NCBI GenBank assembly: GCA_948146395.1
Contig: OX411557.1
Coordinates: 31,474,077 to 31,538,076, forward strand
Source: Fragum whitleyi
Lineage: Eukaryota > Mollusca > Bivalvia > Cardiida > Cardiidae
Reading direction: 5' to 3'
Length of the DNA stretch: 64,000 nt
In this document: in pieces, positions 52,323 through 63,571 of the stretch
Layout: the number at the start of each line of letters is the position of its first letter
Position numbering within the stretch: position 1 is the stretch's first letter
The notes under the pieces: model-generated
Seen by the model: the letters and a program-made list of their open reading frames with translations, nothing else
What the model was told of the DNA's origin: nothing
Databases searched by the model: none
Made by a program: the position numbers and the translations under genes

Positions 52323-52832
52323 TTGAAATAACTTGTCTTGATATGAATGAAATAATGTTAATTAGGTGTTGTAGGCAACCATTTCCAATGTTATTCTTTG
52401 ATTTTAATTAATGTAAGAAAAAAAGAGGGGTTATTATGAAAATGTTCAAATTAACCAATAATCGTTTACTTAGAAAATCTGGAGAATAATTTGGGTTAAG
52501 CGTTATTAGAATGCCATCCAGAACACATAATTTTGTATCTTTTTTTAGCTTTAATTTGTTAAATTTAAGACATATTTTTACGAAGATTAGACAAGTTAGA
52601 CAAAACTTATGATTTTTAATGAATCTGAAATTACAACAAAATTTTCTATGAAATTTGATTGTAATGCAGCTGTGGTAGCCCCCTTTAAGGTTACCAAATG
52701 ACCAGGGTTTCAGTGTCGTATCTTACTTTTGCAAAGCATCTTTTAAAGTTTTAGGTAAGGTACTCTCAGCGTTTTAAAAGTTTCTATGTGTTATTGTTAT
52801 TCTGAATTAAAAAAGAAATGTAGCACTAGGTT

Positions 52833-53969
52833 CAGCGTTTTTTCTCCTAGCTTTGGGAAAGGGTCCGAGACCGGACCAATTGGGAAAAATGCGTTGTTTT
52901 CTCAAAAATTGGGAATTTTCATTGTGACACTTGTTTTAAAAACATTACTTTTATTTATATCATTAGTATTCATTACAATAATATGTATAATAGAAGTTCC
53001 TATGCCTCTATAGTAATATCTTAACTGAAAAGCAAACCAAAGGGCCTTAAACAAGGAATATGAACAAAACAATGACAAAGAATTAGTCTGATTGCTCTGG
53101 AATAAATGTTTTATATCAAATCTAGAAATGTCACTGAGTTTTTTGTTAAAAAGATATCATGGTTAAACCTAAAATATAGATAAATCAAGTTCTATAATAA
53201 ATTCGTGGGTTGAACATTCTTGGGTACGAATCAACAGAAAACAAATACATATTCAATCCTATTGTTTTTAAAAGAGCTATAAATGAATATTTCCACTAAA
53301 ATCATAGAAACTTTTTAAACATATTTTCAAAATAGATCATATACTCAGATGTTCTACCTGCTGTAGAATGATTGAAAGACAATACAGGTTGGTTCTGAGA
53401 GGTGCCCGAGATCGTGAATAATAGTCAACTTTGTTTACGAAAATTAAACAAAGATAAACAATTATATTTTGGGTTATATAACAGGAAAATAATTTGCTTC
53501 AACCATGACCAAAAGTCCTTCCTTCTAGTAAGTTTTTTCCTTTAAAATTCATCTTACATCAATTGATAAATAAATGCAAAAAGATCGTCTACTGCAAATC
53601 AGGTCCAAAAATCGCAATATCTTGGCTTCACAAAAATATGCAGTTTTGTAATGTGATAACTTCCGGGTTATCCAAAATACACTAGGTTTCCTGCTTCGTA
53701 ATTGTTTATGCCTATGAAATCGAGAACCATTTGACTAAAATAAACTGATCTCCGGAAATTCCCCTCTTGTTGACAAATTACAACACTGATATTTATTGCT
53801 AAAAGTACTTCCAGGTTTTCCAATAGGAAATAATCAAGGTTTATGTTTACTTCAAGAATTAGCTTTGAATTGGGAATTTCATTCTCTCATTTTGGGAAAA
53901 AATAGTAGTTTTCGTCATTGGGAACGGGTCCGTTTACCGGACCCGTTCAAAGAAGGAAAAAAAACGCTG
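52833..53969. mobile_element. CAGCG...CGCTG TIR element with 5-bp duplication
   Basis: The left end CAGCGTTTTTTCTCC and the complement of the right end CAGCGTTTTTTTTCC match; inside both ends a GGGTCCG...CGGACC palindrome follows. AGGTT lies directly outside both ends (52828-52832 and 53970-53974), a 5-bp target duplication. The termini and the 5-bp duplication resemble some hAT-type elements, but no transposase is encoded. It sits inside the 5.0 kb TIR element. Confidence 0.6.
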
Positions 53970-54874
53970 AGGTTGGTGACATATATACCTTCATTTTGAA
54001 TTGTTTGAAATTGAAGTTTTAGAAAATTATTCTTAGACGGACAGATCACAGGCAATTTCATTTTTTTTAATTTTCGTCAAATACACAAATGTGCGTTATC
54101 ATATAAGACAAGGTGTCGATAAACTAGTCCTGTACCTCATCAACTCTCACCATTTCCGACATATTTTACACAATCTGGTAACAATGAAAAGGAAAATTAT
54201 CAAGAAAGAATAATCTGATGACGATGTTGTCAAAATAATTGTTAGACTAAGGAATCATCAAAATTTAAATTCAGTGACTACTGAATGAGTTTACATGAGC
54301 AGATGTTGGATACATGGTCTGTTGTCATGAAACAATTGCCTGTGGGACAGGCAGACATACAAAAAGATCAATCTAATAAAATAATATTGTTTTTAACTTG
54401 TTGATAAGGGTGTATATGAAAATATTTCAATACCAGAAGCTATTTTTCTATCCATTCTAATGTTAAATCAAGTGGGTGGGGTAAGATTATTTTGAATTTG
54501 TATTTTTATGTTTAAATTGCCATACATTTTACTTAAACCATTAATAAAAGTTATGGTTAAATTTCTAAAGGTAATTCAAAGGATATTTAATAAGTTTTGC
54601 TTGCACAAATCAGTTTTATTCCAGGTATATTACACAATATGCCTATTAAATTGGTTGTACTACATGCATTACTAGTGGGTATTAAAATGTATTGAAAAAT
54701 CAAAATACGTATCTTCCGATTTTGTCCTACTTTTAGTATGTCATCTAGGGAGGGTCAAGCTACCCAAAAAACCCAAGAACGTTTTTGTTGCAATTTGTTT
54801 TGGGTTGAGGCCATATTTCGCTATTTTGACTGGACTATAAGGGCTTTTGAGTTTGTGTCTGCTTTTCAAGTTCA

Positions 54875-55116
54875 AGGCCCAAGATTATAAAACTTTTCTC
54901 AGACTCAACTTTGAATTTTCTCAAATTTTGAATTTATATAATTGTATCAAAATAAAAGATAATATTAGTAAGTTGTTACTTATAACAACTTATTAATAAT
55001 ATCTTTTATGTTAACATGTTAAAGTGAGTATTAAAATAGAATTACGGCTTTAATCTCAAATTGACATTTGAGTAAATTTTGAATTGAGAATGAGAAAAGT
55101 TTGATAACCTTGGGCC
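54875..55116. mobile_element. MITE family C, full copy
   Basis: GGCCCAAGATTATAAAACTT at the left and its near-complement, AAGTTTGATAACCTTGGGCC, at the right. It sits about 40 bp beyond the right end of the 5.0 kb TIR element. Confidence 0.65.
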
Positions 55117-55778
55117 AAGGAGTCATTTACCCTTTGACTGAATATTAGGGGTCAAAACTTCTGTTGAAGGGTCAAAAGTAAATGAGCATATGATATGTAT
55201 AGAATTCTTGGTTTTGTTGGTTGACTCTTTTAATTGTCTCCTTCATATCTTTTGATATGCTGTGTGGATGTTAATTTGTATCATCATCTCTGTCTGCCTG
55301 TCCATATGTCCAACTCTTGTCAACCCAACTCCTCCTTTAAGTTTAGACAGGTATGCACAAAACTTTTACAAAATGTTATCAAATGACCCATGCACATTGC
55401 GATTTTGTGATACTCTGTTGTATCATAGAAAAAGAGGCCTTTGTTACAAAAATTTGTATAGTGGTGTATATTGTGGCTCTGGCACTCTTTTTGTTTAAGA
55501 GATTCATATGAAATATTGAATCTAATAAAGACATGAAAGAGACAATTAATTATCTCCCACCCCCTTTCGAAGAAGAGGTGGTATATTGCTTTGCACTTGT
55601 TGGTCGGTTCGTCCGTCTGTCCGTAGACCTTTTTTTTGTCTGTAGCATATCTCAAAAAGTATGCAAGCTAGAATCACGAAACTTCACAGGTGGATAGATC
55701 TCATTGAGGCAAAGTGCAGTGCACAACAACAAAAACTTGATTCATCATATTTTTTTAGTTATTGTCCTTTGTTAATTG

Positions 55779-57895
55779 CAGGCTGTCTACCGATTCCTAT
55801 ATTCCTATTAAACTCCTATATTTTGGGTCCAAATCCTATATTTTTAAGCACCTCCTATATTCCTTTAAAACTCCTATATTTTGAAAATATTTCCTATATT
55901 TTTAGCTCACCTGAGCTTGAAGTGCTCATGTGAGCTATTGTGATCACCTTTCGTCCGGTGTTCGGTCGTCAGTCGTCGTCCATTGTCTGGCGTCCGTCAA
56001 CAATTTCTTTAAACGACATCTCCTCCTAAACTACCGATCCAATTAACACCAAATTTTACAGAAATGTTGCTTAGGTGGTCCCCTTTAAAAATAGCTAAAA
56101 GAATTAAATCAAAGAAAAACCCTGGTTGCTATGGCAACCAAAGGTGAAATTTTAAGAAAACCTGAAAAATTCTTCTTCTCCTCAACCAGGAGTTCTAGAG
56201 ACTTAAGATTTGGTATGGATGATCAGTTCATAGACCTGAATTAAAATAGCTCAAATCATATCTGTTGGGCCACCAGGTGCAGAGCACCAGGAGGGAGGGG
56301 GAAGAACTTTAGGTAAATTTTGTAATCTTAAACCTTCTTCTTCTTTGGAACCTGGATCCCTACAGACTTGAAAATTGGCATGGATGATCAGTTCATAGAC
56401 CTGAATTAAAATAGCTAAAATCATATCTGTTGGGCCACCAGGTGCGGAGCACCAGTAGGGAGGCAGTGGTACTTAGGGGTAAATTTTATAATCTTAAACC
56501 TACTTCTTCTTCGGAACCAGGAGCCTAACAGACTTGAAAATAGGCATGGATGATCAGTTCATAGACCTGAATTAAAATAGCTTAAATCATATCTGTTTGG
56601 CCATCAGGTGCGGAGCACCAGGGGGAGGGGGGTAGTACTTTGGGTAAATTTTGAAATCTTTAACTTTCTTCTTCTTCGGAACCAGGAGCCCTACAGACTT
56701 GAAAATTGGCATGGATGATCAGCTTGTAAACCTTAATTAAAATAGCTACAATCATGACTGTTGGATCACTAGGTGCAGATCATCTGGGGGGAGGGGGTAG
56801 TGCTTTGTTGAAAATTTTGAAATCTTTGACTGTCTTCTTCTGATGTACCAGAATCCCTAAAGCCTATATTTTTGACATGAATGATCAGCTCATAGACCTT
56901 ATCTGAAATAGCTAAATTTATGAATGTTTGGCCACCGGTCGCAGAGCACCAGGGGGCGGGAGGGTAGCTTTTCAGAGCAATTCTTAATTATTTAACCTTC
57001 TTCTTCTGATAAACCATGTGCCCTACAAACTTTGAAAATGGCAAGGATGATCAGCATATGGACCATAGTTAGAATAGCTTTAATCATAACTGTTGGGCCA
57101 CCAAGTGCGTAGCCACCGGGGAGGGGGGATAGTACTTTGTAAAAAAAAAATTAAATCGCATTACTTAAGTTATCCCAGATACTCTCTTGTAAAATGATCA
57201 TGCAAAAAAAAACCAGACTGATAACAGTTTCATTTTGGATCTTGTATTTTCAAACAGCAATAGTAAAACTGAGACTGTTGAATCTTACTGGTCTGACCAT
57301 AAGATTATTTTCCTTTACACATAAATTTGTTACAGTTCAATTTTTCAAAAGAAATGCAAGTTACCCTTAGGTGCTTTGACTCAGGTGAGCGGACCAGGGC
57401 CAAAGGCCCTCTTGTTAGGAAAATGTATTGTCGATATATGATCAGATAGCAAATAATGCTTTGATACTGCTCTTTGCTTCTTTATTCTTCAGGTAAGAGA
57501 ATTTCTATGTCTTCCATATCATCACCATCCTGTATAATGCTTTGGTGCATTTCATCTGTTCCTCGTCACCTGTTTGGTCACCTACAAGGCAGTTGAATAG
57601 GACACCAGCCTTTAGGGTGCCAATTCAGGTGATGATGATCATGATGATGCTCTACAGCAGCCTCCTGTCTGGACTGTGATGCTATGGAACTGAAAGGTTA
57701 CTTTATCTAGACATTAATTAACATAGAAAAAGCAAGAGTGGAGGTAAGGATTGTTAGTATAAGAGCGTAGGATAAACAATTTTCACTGGAAAAACTCCTA
57801 TATTTTTAGTCTGAATGAGCTAAAAACTCCTATTTTTTAAAAAAAATATTCCTATTAAAACTCCTATATTTTTTAGAAGACCTGGTAGACAGCCT
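55779..57895. mobile_element. Middle layer: CAGGCTGTCTACC TIR element with TAATTG duplication
   Basis: The ends CAGGCTGTCTACC and GGTAGACAGCCTG are perfect inverted repeats, flanked by TAATTG on both sides (55773-55778 and 57896-57901). Near both ends CTCCTATATTTT-type units recur, seven on the left and several on the right. A pearl-like element (55904-57416) is inserted near its left end. The remaining 57417-57780 interior has no recognised gene. Confidence 0.65.
55904..57416 (+). mobile_element. Youngest layer: pearl/HINE-like element with about 167-bp units
   Basis: Head AGCTCACCTGAGC...GTGCTCATGTGAGC, then GTCC/GTCGTC-rich sequence, then about six units with GGATGATCAGTTCATAGACC, each followed by GGCCACCAGGTGC and a G-rich stretch. 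It ends CAGGTGAGCGGACCAGGGCC with AAAGGCCCTCTTGTT. Head and tail match the element at 35349, but the core unit differs. Confidence 0.65.
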
Positions 57896-58272
57896 GTAAT
57901 TGATAAAGAATAGACCATTGACCTGCTGTTATGTGGGGCATAAATGTTTTACAAACGTCTCTTGTTATAATAGTGTTATAATTTGCAGCAGTACCAAGAA
58001 GTGATACTGAAAAAAGTGAAGGTCAAATTTTATCAACCCCTTAGAGAATATTTTAAGGAATCACCATATTATATTGGTTAGCTCATATAGCCCTCCAGAC
58101 TAATATTTGTATTATAGTGGAACCATATTGACCTTGAACCTGACCTTTGTGATTTACTTAATTAAAAATTGATTGTTTCCATTTGGAAGAACACAACTTA
58201 CACTCAGAATTCACTCTTGAGTACATAGGTTAGTTTGTAAACCTGTTACCTTCCATGTTTTTACTGTTAGGA

Positions 58273-58435
58273 TTAAGGTAGTGGCCGTAATAGTACCAAA
58301 ATGTTTTGGAAGTAGCAAGCTTTAACAGTGTTAACCGAGGTTTCCTAATGATTTTCATTAGGAAACCTTGGTCAACATTGTGAAAGATTATGTGTTCCAA
58401 AATGTTGCGTAACTATTACTGGTCCACTACCTTAA
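58273..58435. mobile_element. MITE family D, TTAA at both ends
   Basis: TTAAGGTAGTGGCC at the left and GGTCCACTACCTTAA at the right, with the central hairpin AACCGAGGTTTCCTAATGA and its complement (58330-58373). It may be a third TTAA-targeting family, if TTAA is the target duplication and not part of the ends. Confidence 0.55.
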
Positions 58436-59509
58436 ATATGGTCACCCACACTGACTTTGGCATCAATACTTATATTTAGTCTCTTTCTTTACAAACTTTG
58501 GAAGTAGAATACAACATATTTTGATGGGAAATAAAATGCCATCTTCACTCACACTTGCACAATAGCCAAGGTGCACAATATATCTGGCCACTTTGTTAAC
58601 TCAACACTAATCTACAGTTTGTACAATATAACAAAACGTGGATGCCCTAAACACCACTTGTCAAAGTATCATTGGAATCATAATTCATGATCTTTCTTAT
58701 GCATCTTCATAAAGGTCAGGTACAAGTCAAATTTCGCCTACTATACAGGAGGTCATTGCAAAACTGTTTTTGGTGCCTGTATATTCATAGGCACTAACAA
58801 TTGTACCTCAATTAGCCCTGTGTTATGTCAAGCTTTTGTCAAAATCAAGTAGTGCAAAACTATTGTAAATTCCTATACTCACTTACATAAGTTATGCACT
58901 GACCCCTTGAAATATCTTCCTATTATTGTTATGTCTTGCATAGGCTATAAAAAAGGGAATATTTACTGCTTGAATAAGCTATAGTTTTTACCCTTTCATG
59001 GCCAACCAGTTATAAGTTTTTAATGCTATTGTGCACTGCATGCCAAAGAATTTGTTTTTACGTATTTTGTTTCTTGTTTGTGTATTTCCTTGTTTGTTTG
59101 TGGGGTCAATATTATGTCAATTTCATAAGATGATTTAAAGCATTTTATAAGATCACAAAGAAGATGTGGATTGTGTAAAATTAAGAATCTTTTTTGTGGT
59201 CACTGAAGAATTTACTGAAAACTGTAATTCTGTTGTAATACTATAATAAATGTACATGTATGAATATAAAAGTCAATATAAATAATCTGTTACAAATATG
59301 CATTTTCATACATTTATTCAAACTATATGTTTTAGAAAATTATCAGTTGAGTACAAAAAAGTTTCATTATTTCGGGCCTAGATTTGTATTTATATAAGTT
59401 TTTCATTTAACCATTGTGAAAATATTATTGAAAGAGAAGAATTTGTATTTTCTGCACCCCCCTTTCATTGTCTATTGTAAATGCTTTCAATTGGGATTCA
59501 TCTATAATT

Positions 59510-59748
59510 GAGCCTGTCTCTGAGATCTCCAACAATTTCAAATATTGGCAAAGCAATTACTCTGAGCAGACTGTGCATATGCACAGTCTGACCAGAGTCT
59601 TAACTATGTGTTTAGTAGATAGATAAGGTCTCAAAGTATCTGTAGACCATCAGGTAACTTTATATTTGCAGTATGTGGCTTTCTATGCTACTCAATGTTT
59701 TCACCTCAAGAACATTTCAAATTGTTGGAAATGTCATGCACAGGCTTA
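59510..59748. mobile_element. MITE family E, full copy
   Basis: Left GAGCCTGTCTCTGAGATCTC, right GGAAATGTCATGCACAGGCT; perfect central palindrome CTGTGCATATGCACAG. About 240 bp, the same length as the copy at 37868. Confidence 0.6.
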
Positions 59749-60906
59749 ATGTCTAGAATTGATGAAAGAGTTAAAGGGGCCATGCAAATGGTTAATAATG
59801 GTTTCTGCAGATAGTCTTGCCAACAATTCTTCAAAAATGAGACAAATTAACTCTTTGTAAGAATTTTTGCAAATTGGCGAAATATCTACCTGCTAAATCC
59901 AGAAAACTCCAGAATTAGTAGGCCAAGGTTTAGTAGAAAATTTGGGGAGTAGGTTTTTGGATTTTTGTCACCTACGCATTATTGTCATATTTTAGTCATA
60001 GACCTTCTCACAGACCAATTTATTTATTATGTGCAATTTAAGTTATACAGTATTGTATACCAAAATATGTAGGACTGACATCTTAAACAGGGAACAAATT
60101 GAAATTATATTAGAAATTTGTTTTTGGAGCTATGTCCATACATAAAGCAGATAATACAGTTAAAAAGCACAATAAAATTGACCAGTAAAGGATTGCGGAA
60201 TGAAATTGATTGTTTGGGATTAACAATTATGAATGAATTTAAAGGGAAGCAATATAATACTGCTTCATTTATTAAATCTTGATACTGTTCTAGATTTGTG
60301 TGTCTTAAGGGACTTATCAGGGACCTCAATATCCAGACCAATCATTAAAATCATGGAATGATTTGATCGACACCAATGAAGTAAATTTGCCTTATGATAG
60401 CATTTGAAGTGCTTCTGAATAAATTTTGAGCATTTTGAATGGGTTTTCTGAATGCTTTGACAGGTGTGATTTAGAATTGCTTTGATAAGGGTATCAATTT
60501 CACAATGTAAGTAACTGTATCTAAGTTTTGACCCTTGTCAGTCTACATTTTGTACAATATGGTTCAGGTCAAAAACTGAAAAAACATTTCAAATTGATTT
60601 CAAACTGTTCCCTGTTTGAGTGTAAGGCCAAGTGCTTAATGAACTCTAGTCAATATGATGAGTCGGCATAAAGCTATTGTAAGTGCCGATTAATATATAA
60701 GCACTTAAAATAGTTGAGCCATAACTCCTCGAATATCAAAAGTAATGAGTGAAAATTACCTTTGTATTGAAAGTTGTCTGAATTGTAGGCCAGTATAGTG
60801 TAAATCAGGTTATTTTGGTGTCTGCACATTGTTGCATCTCAGGGCCTGACAAAGGTAGGAGTGACGATTTCATAGTTTAGTGAGAGAGTAATTTCTATGT
60901 TCTTAA

Positions 60907-61144
60907 CCCTTGTCATGCTGAACCCAGAATATTCCTGCTTTGGAAGGAGCTATAGACAAACATCAGCCTGCACATATGTGCCGTCTGATGTTAGTCTTCA
61001 CCACCTGTCTCTCATTTTCAAACTAGAATTGTCAATAGATTTCGTTTTTATAAAATAAATGACCTACAGTTGGAACTTTCAGTGCTTTTTGCCCTTTGAT
61101 TTTGATGAAAATTTTTAGCCAAAATTTATTTAGCATGACAAGGG
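60907..61144 (+). mobile_element. MITE family B, TTAA-flanked
   Basis: CCCTTGTCATGCTGAACCC...TTTAGCATGACAAGGG between TTAA at 60903-60906 and 61145-61148. One of the best-preserved copies. Confidence 0.75.
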
Positions 61145-61687
61145 TTAAGTATTACACTACACTGAATTTAAGCCATCATCTTTATGTTAGGGTGTTATTG
61201 GATATAATGGCCTCGCTTGGATAACACAAATTAGGGTGAAATGAATCAAAACAGTCAGTGGTTTTTTTCACAAAATAAAGAAATGATAATCTACTGATAT
61301 TTGGCAATATTCTACTCCAAAGTATTAAAAAGAAAGAAAAAAAAAATAATCCAGAGATATCAATATATCAGTAAATTTAATCTATGCTTCAAAAATATCA
61401 GCAACAAACACATCTATTTATGCCTTGCCATGTTTTCATCATTTTATGGTAGGAAACATCCTGATATCCCCTTTTGTGTTAAAATTTAATTTCATCTATA
61501 TTATTTATGTTTGTTTTAAATGTTTTGTATTAGTTGACTGCTCTAGGTAAAAGGGAATTTGAAATATCACTTGGTACAAATTTTGAGCATTGTTGAGAAA
61601 CTCTGAACAAATTCACAGGGTCCTTTTCTTATTATAACCCAGTTTTGATATAAATTCCTATGAAATTGAAAACAATTAAGTCCAAGA

Positions 61688-61708
61688 GGGGGGAGGGAGG
61701 GAGGGGGG
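61688..61708 (+). repeat. G-rich run, strong G-quadruplex pattern
   Basis: G tracts of 6, 3, 3 and 6 separated by single A bases. Confidence 0.65.
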
Positions 61709-61970
61709 CATTTGACCCCGTTCTGGATCAGCCACTCTCTAAGAGAATTATAGACCATAAACAGAGGCAAATGCATTGTTTTAAGTATAGAACTTAAAGA
61801 ATAGCAGATGAACAGTTTTCTGCTAAAGTTTGAAACAATATGTGAATTTAATAAAAACACAATTTTTTGGCAAAAATACTACTACATATTACTAGAAATT
61901 GTTATGGCCATTTTATTTTATCTCAAAACGATGCACTTGCAAATCTATCCCTTTGTATTTCAAGAGGTGA

Positions 61971-62026
61971 GTGCAATACTATTGTAAGTGCTGATAAATT
62001 TATCAGCACTTACAATAGTTTTGCAC
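61971..62026. repeat. Near-perfect 56-bp hairpin
   Basis: 26-bp arms with one mismatch (61971-61996 and 62001-62026) around AATT. The arm sequence TATTGTAAGTGCTGAT recurs in weaker form near 60664-60712 and 58853-58904, so it looks like a small hairpin MITE family. Confidence 0.6.
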
Positions 62027-62545
62027 TGAACCACTCAATTTGGTCTATGTTGACCACAGTTTTGAGCGTTTCATGATTCCCTTATACCTTTAGCTGGACT
62101 TTTTTGTGCAATATCTTTGTAATTTATGCCTCTGCCTTTTGTTTTTTTCCCTCTAAGGGAACTTGAATGTATTAAGAAACATGCATGATTATTGGCAATA
62201 ATTTTGGAAATAATAACTAATCCATCTTCAATATTGATAATTCACAATCAATAATATGATCTTGTGTGGTTGTGAGTGAGGATTGATCCAATATATTAGT
62301 CAATATGTCACAGCAGTCTAAAGTCATTACCCCAGACCACCTACAAAGTTAATCTTCTCAGATATGATATGCAATTAGTTTGAAAAATGACACAAAATAG
62401 GACACAAAAAAGGAAAATTGTTGATGATCAGCGTAATTGTTGTAACCACAGCTTCAATAAACTGTAGTTATGAAGTTTAAAGTTATCCAACGGGCAACAA
62501 GAAAATTGTTTGTCTAAGATGACTGAAGAATATCAGGGATCAACA

Positions 62546-62704
62546 TTGCCCTGTCAGCCTTGTATTCAGGATGACAAAACGGTGAGATCTATTTGAAAAT
62601 TATACCCCGCTTTGCAATTGCACTTGCATGCAAAGTGGGGTATGATTTGCAAAGAGTATGTTTACTATTTAACAGTTTTGACAGCCTGAACGCAGGGCAG
62701 GTTT
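62546..62704. mobile_element. Foldback relative of the 5631 element, lacking outer ends
   Basis: GCCTTGTATTCAGGATGACA, ATTATACCCCGCTTTGC...GCAAAGTGGGGTAT and CCTGAACGCAGGGC are the inner arms of the 5631-5855 element. The GGGCCAACTTATTTC ends are absent. Confidence 0.5.
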
Positions 62705-63474
62705 ACCAATGGAATGAATTGTCAATTAATTTTTTTTTTTGCACAATTACATGTCAGTTATAGAACAGAAATATTCCTAGATATTGATCTCAATTTTAAT
62801 AAGGCACAAAAATGTAAGGTAATAGTTGTTTAAAACTATTGCACAAAAGCTACATGCCAGTGAAATTTTTAAATCGTGAAATTAAGTTGTCTTTATTTCA
62901 TTAGGTTGAACTGTCTTTGTAAGCCAAGGGATCTGGATCAATTGTGTTCACTACAAATGTAAGCAACAAAAAAGTGCCAAAACCCTGTTTTGCTAAACCT
63001 CTTATGAAAATATTGATGGTAAGTCAAAATTATTAATCGTACCTGGTGTTTTCATTCATTGCTAGATTCTGCCTTGCAATATCTCATTGGAATCGTCTGT
63101 GATAATACATGGTAGAATTATATATTTAGTTACTACTGTAGAATCAACTTTAATTTGTGACTTACCCAAAAAATGATCGTAATACATTTAAGTAAAACGG
63201 CCCCTGAACCCTTGGTTTGTTGAGATGAGGTTAAGCAGGCATTATGATTTAATTTTGGTCTTTGTGCCCTTGTCATTTCTTTTTTCCTAAGAAATTTTTA
63301 TGCTTACATTTATGTATATAATATTTACTTTATTGTACATTTTTAACCAGGTCACTTTAGAGAATTAATTAAGCATGAAATGCATCAAAAGAGCTTGTTT
63401 ATTCCATGTCAAATTGTTTTAGGATATTATTTATAATATTTACTACACAGAAATGAGTTAATATCAATCAACAA

Positions 63475-63571
63475 GTCCTGCCCTGCATTCTGGATGACAT
63501 AACGGTGCAAGCAGTTATAAGCAATTTTGCCCCGTTTTGAATGTCATCCTGAAAGCAGGGCTGTAGACAGG
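63475..63571. mobile_element. Short foldback relative (GCCCTGC..TGGATGAC arms)
   Basis: CTGCCCTGCATTCTGGATGAC and its near-complement, GTCATCCTGAAAGCAGGGC, enclose TTGCCCCGTTTTGAA. Smallest member of the foldback group. Confidence 0.45.

Larger units (their letters stand above)
49841..54836. mobile_element. 5.0 kb TIR element carrying nested insertions
   Basis: The left end at 49841 (AGTCCAGTCAAA) returns in reverse complement at 54825-54836. The inverted arms continue about 130 bp inwards with two strong blocks, CCCAAAACAAATTGCAAC and GGACAAAATCGGAAGATACG. The flanks allow an AT or TA duplication. Inside are a minus-strand SINE (51060-51290), a plus-strand SINE (52185-52322) and a 1.1 kb TIR element (52833-53969). 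No transposase was recognised, so it is probably non-autonomous. Family not identified. Confidence 0.6.
55554..57966 (+). mobile_element. Oldest layer of a triple nest: pearl-like element split at TAATTG
   Basis: Begins TCTCCCACCCCCTTTCGAAG, carries GTCCGTCTGTCCGT and one unit related to the 156-bp unit at 39721 (GAAACTTCACAGGTGGATAG; AGTGCAGTGCACAA). It is interrupted after TAATTG (55778), resumes after the repeated TAATTG (57896-57901), and ends ACAAACGTCTCTTGTT at 57966. Confidence 0.6.
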
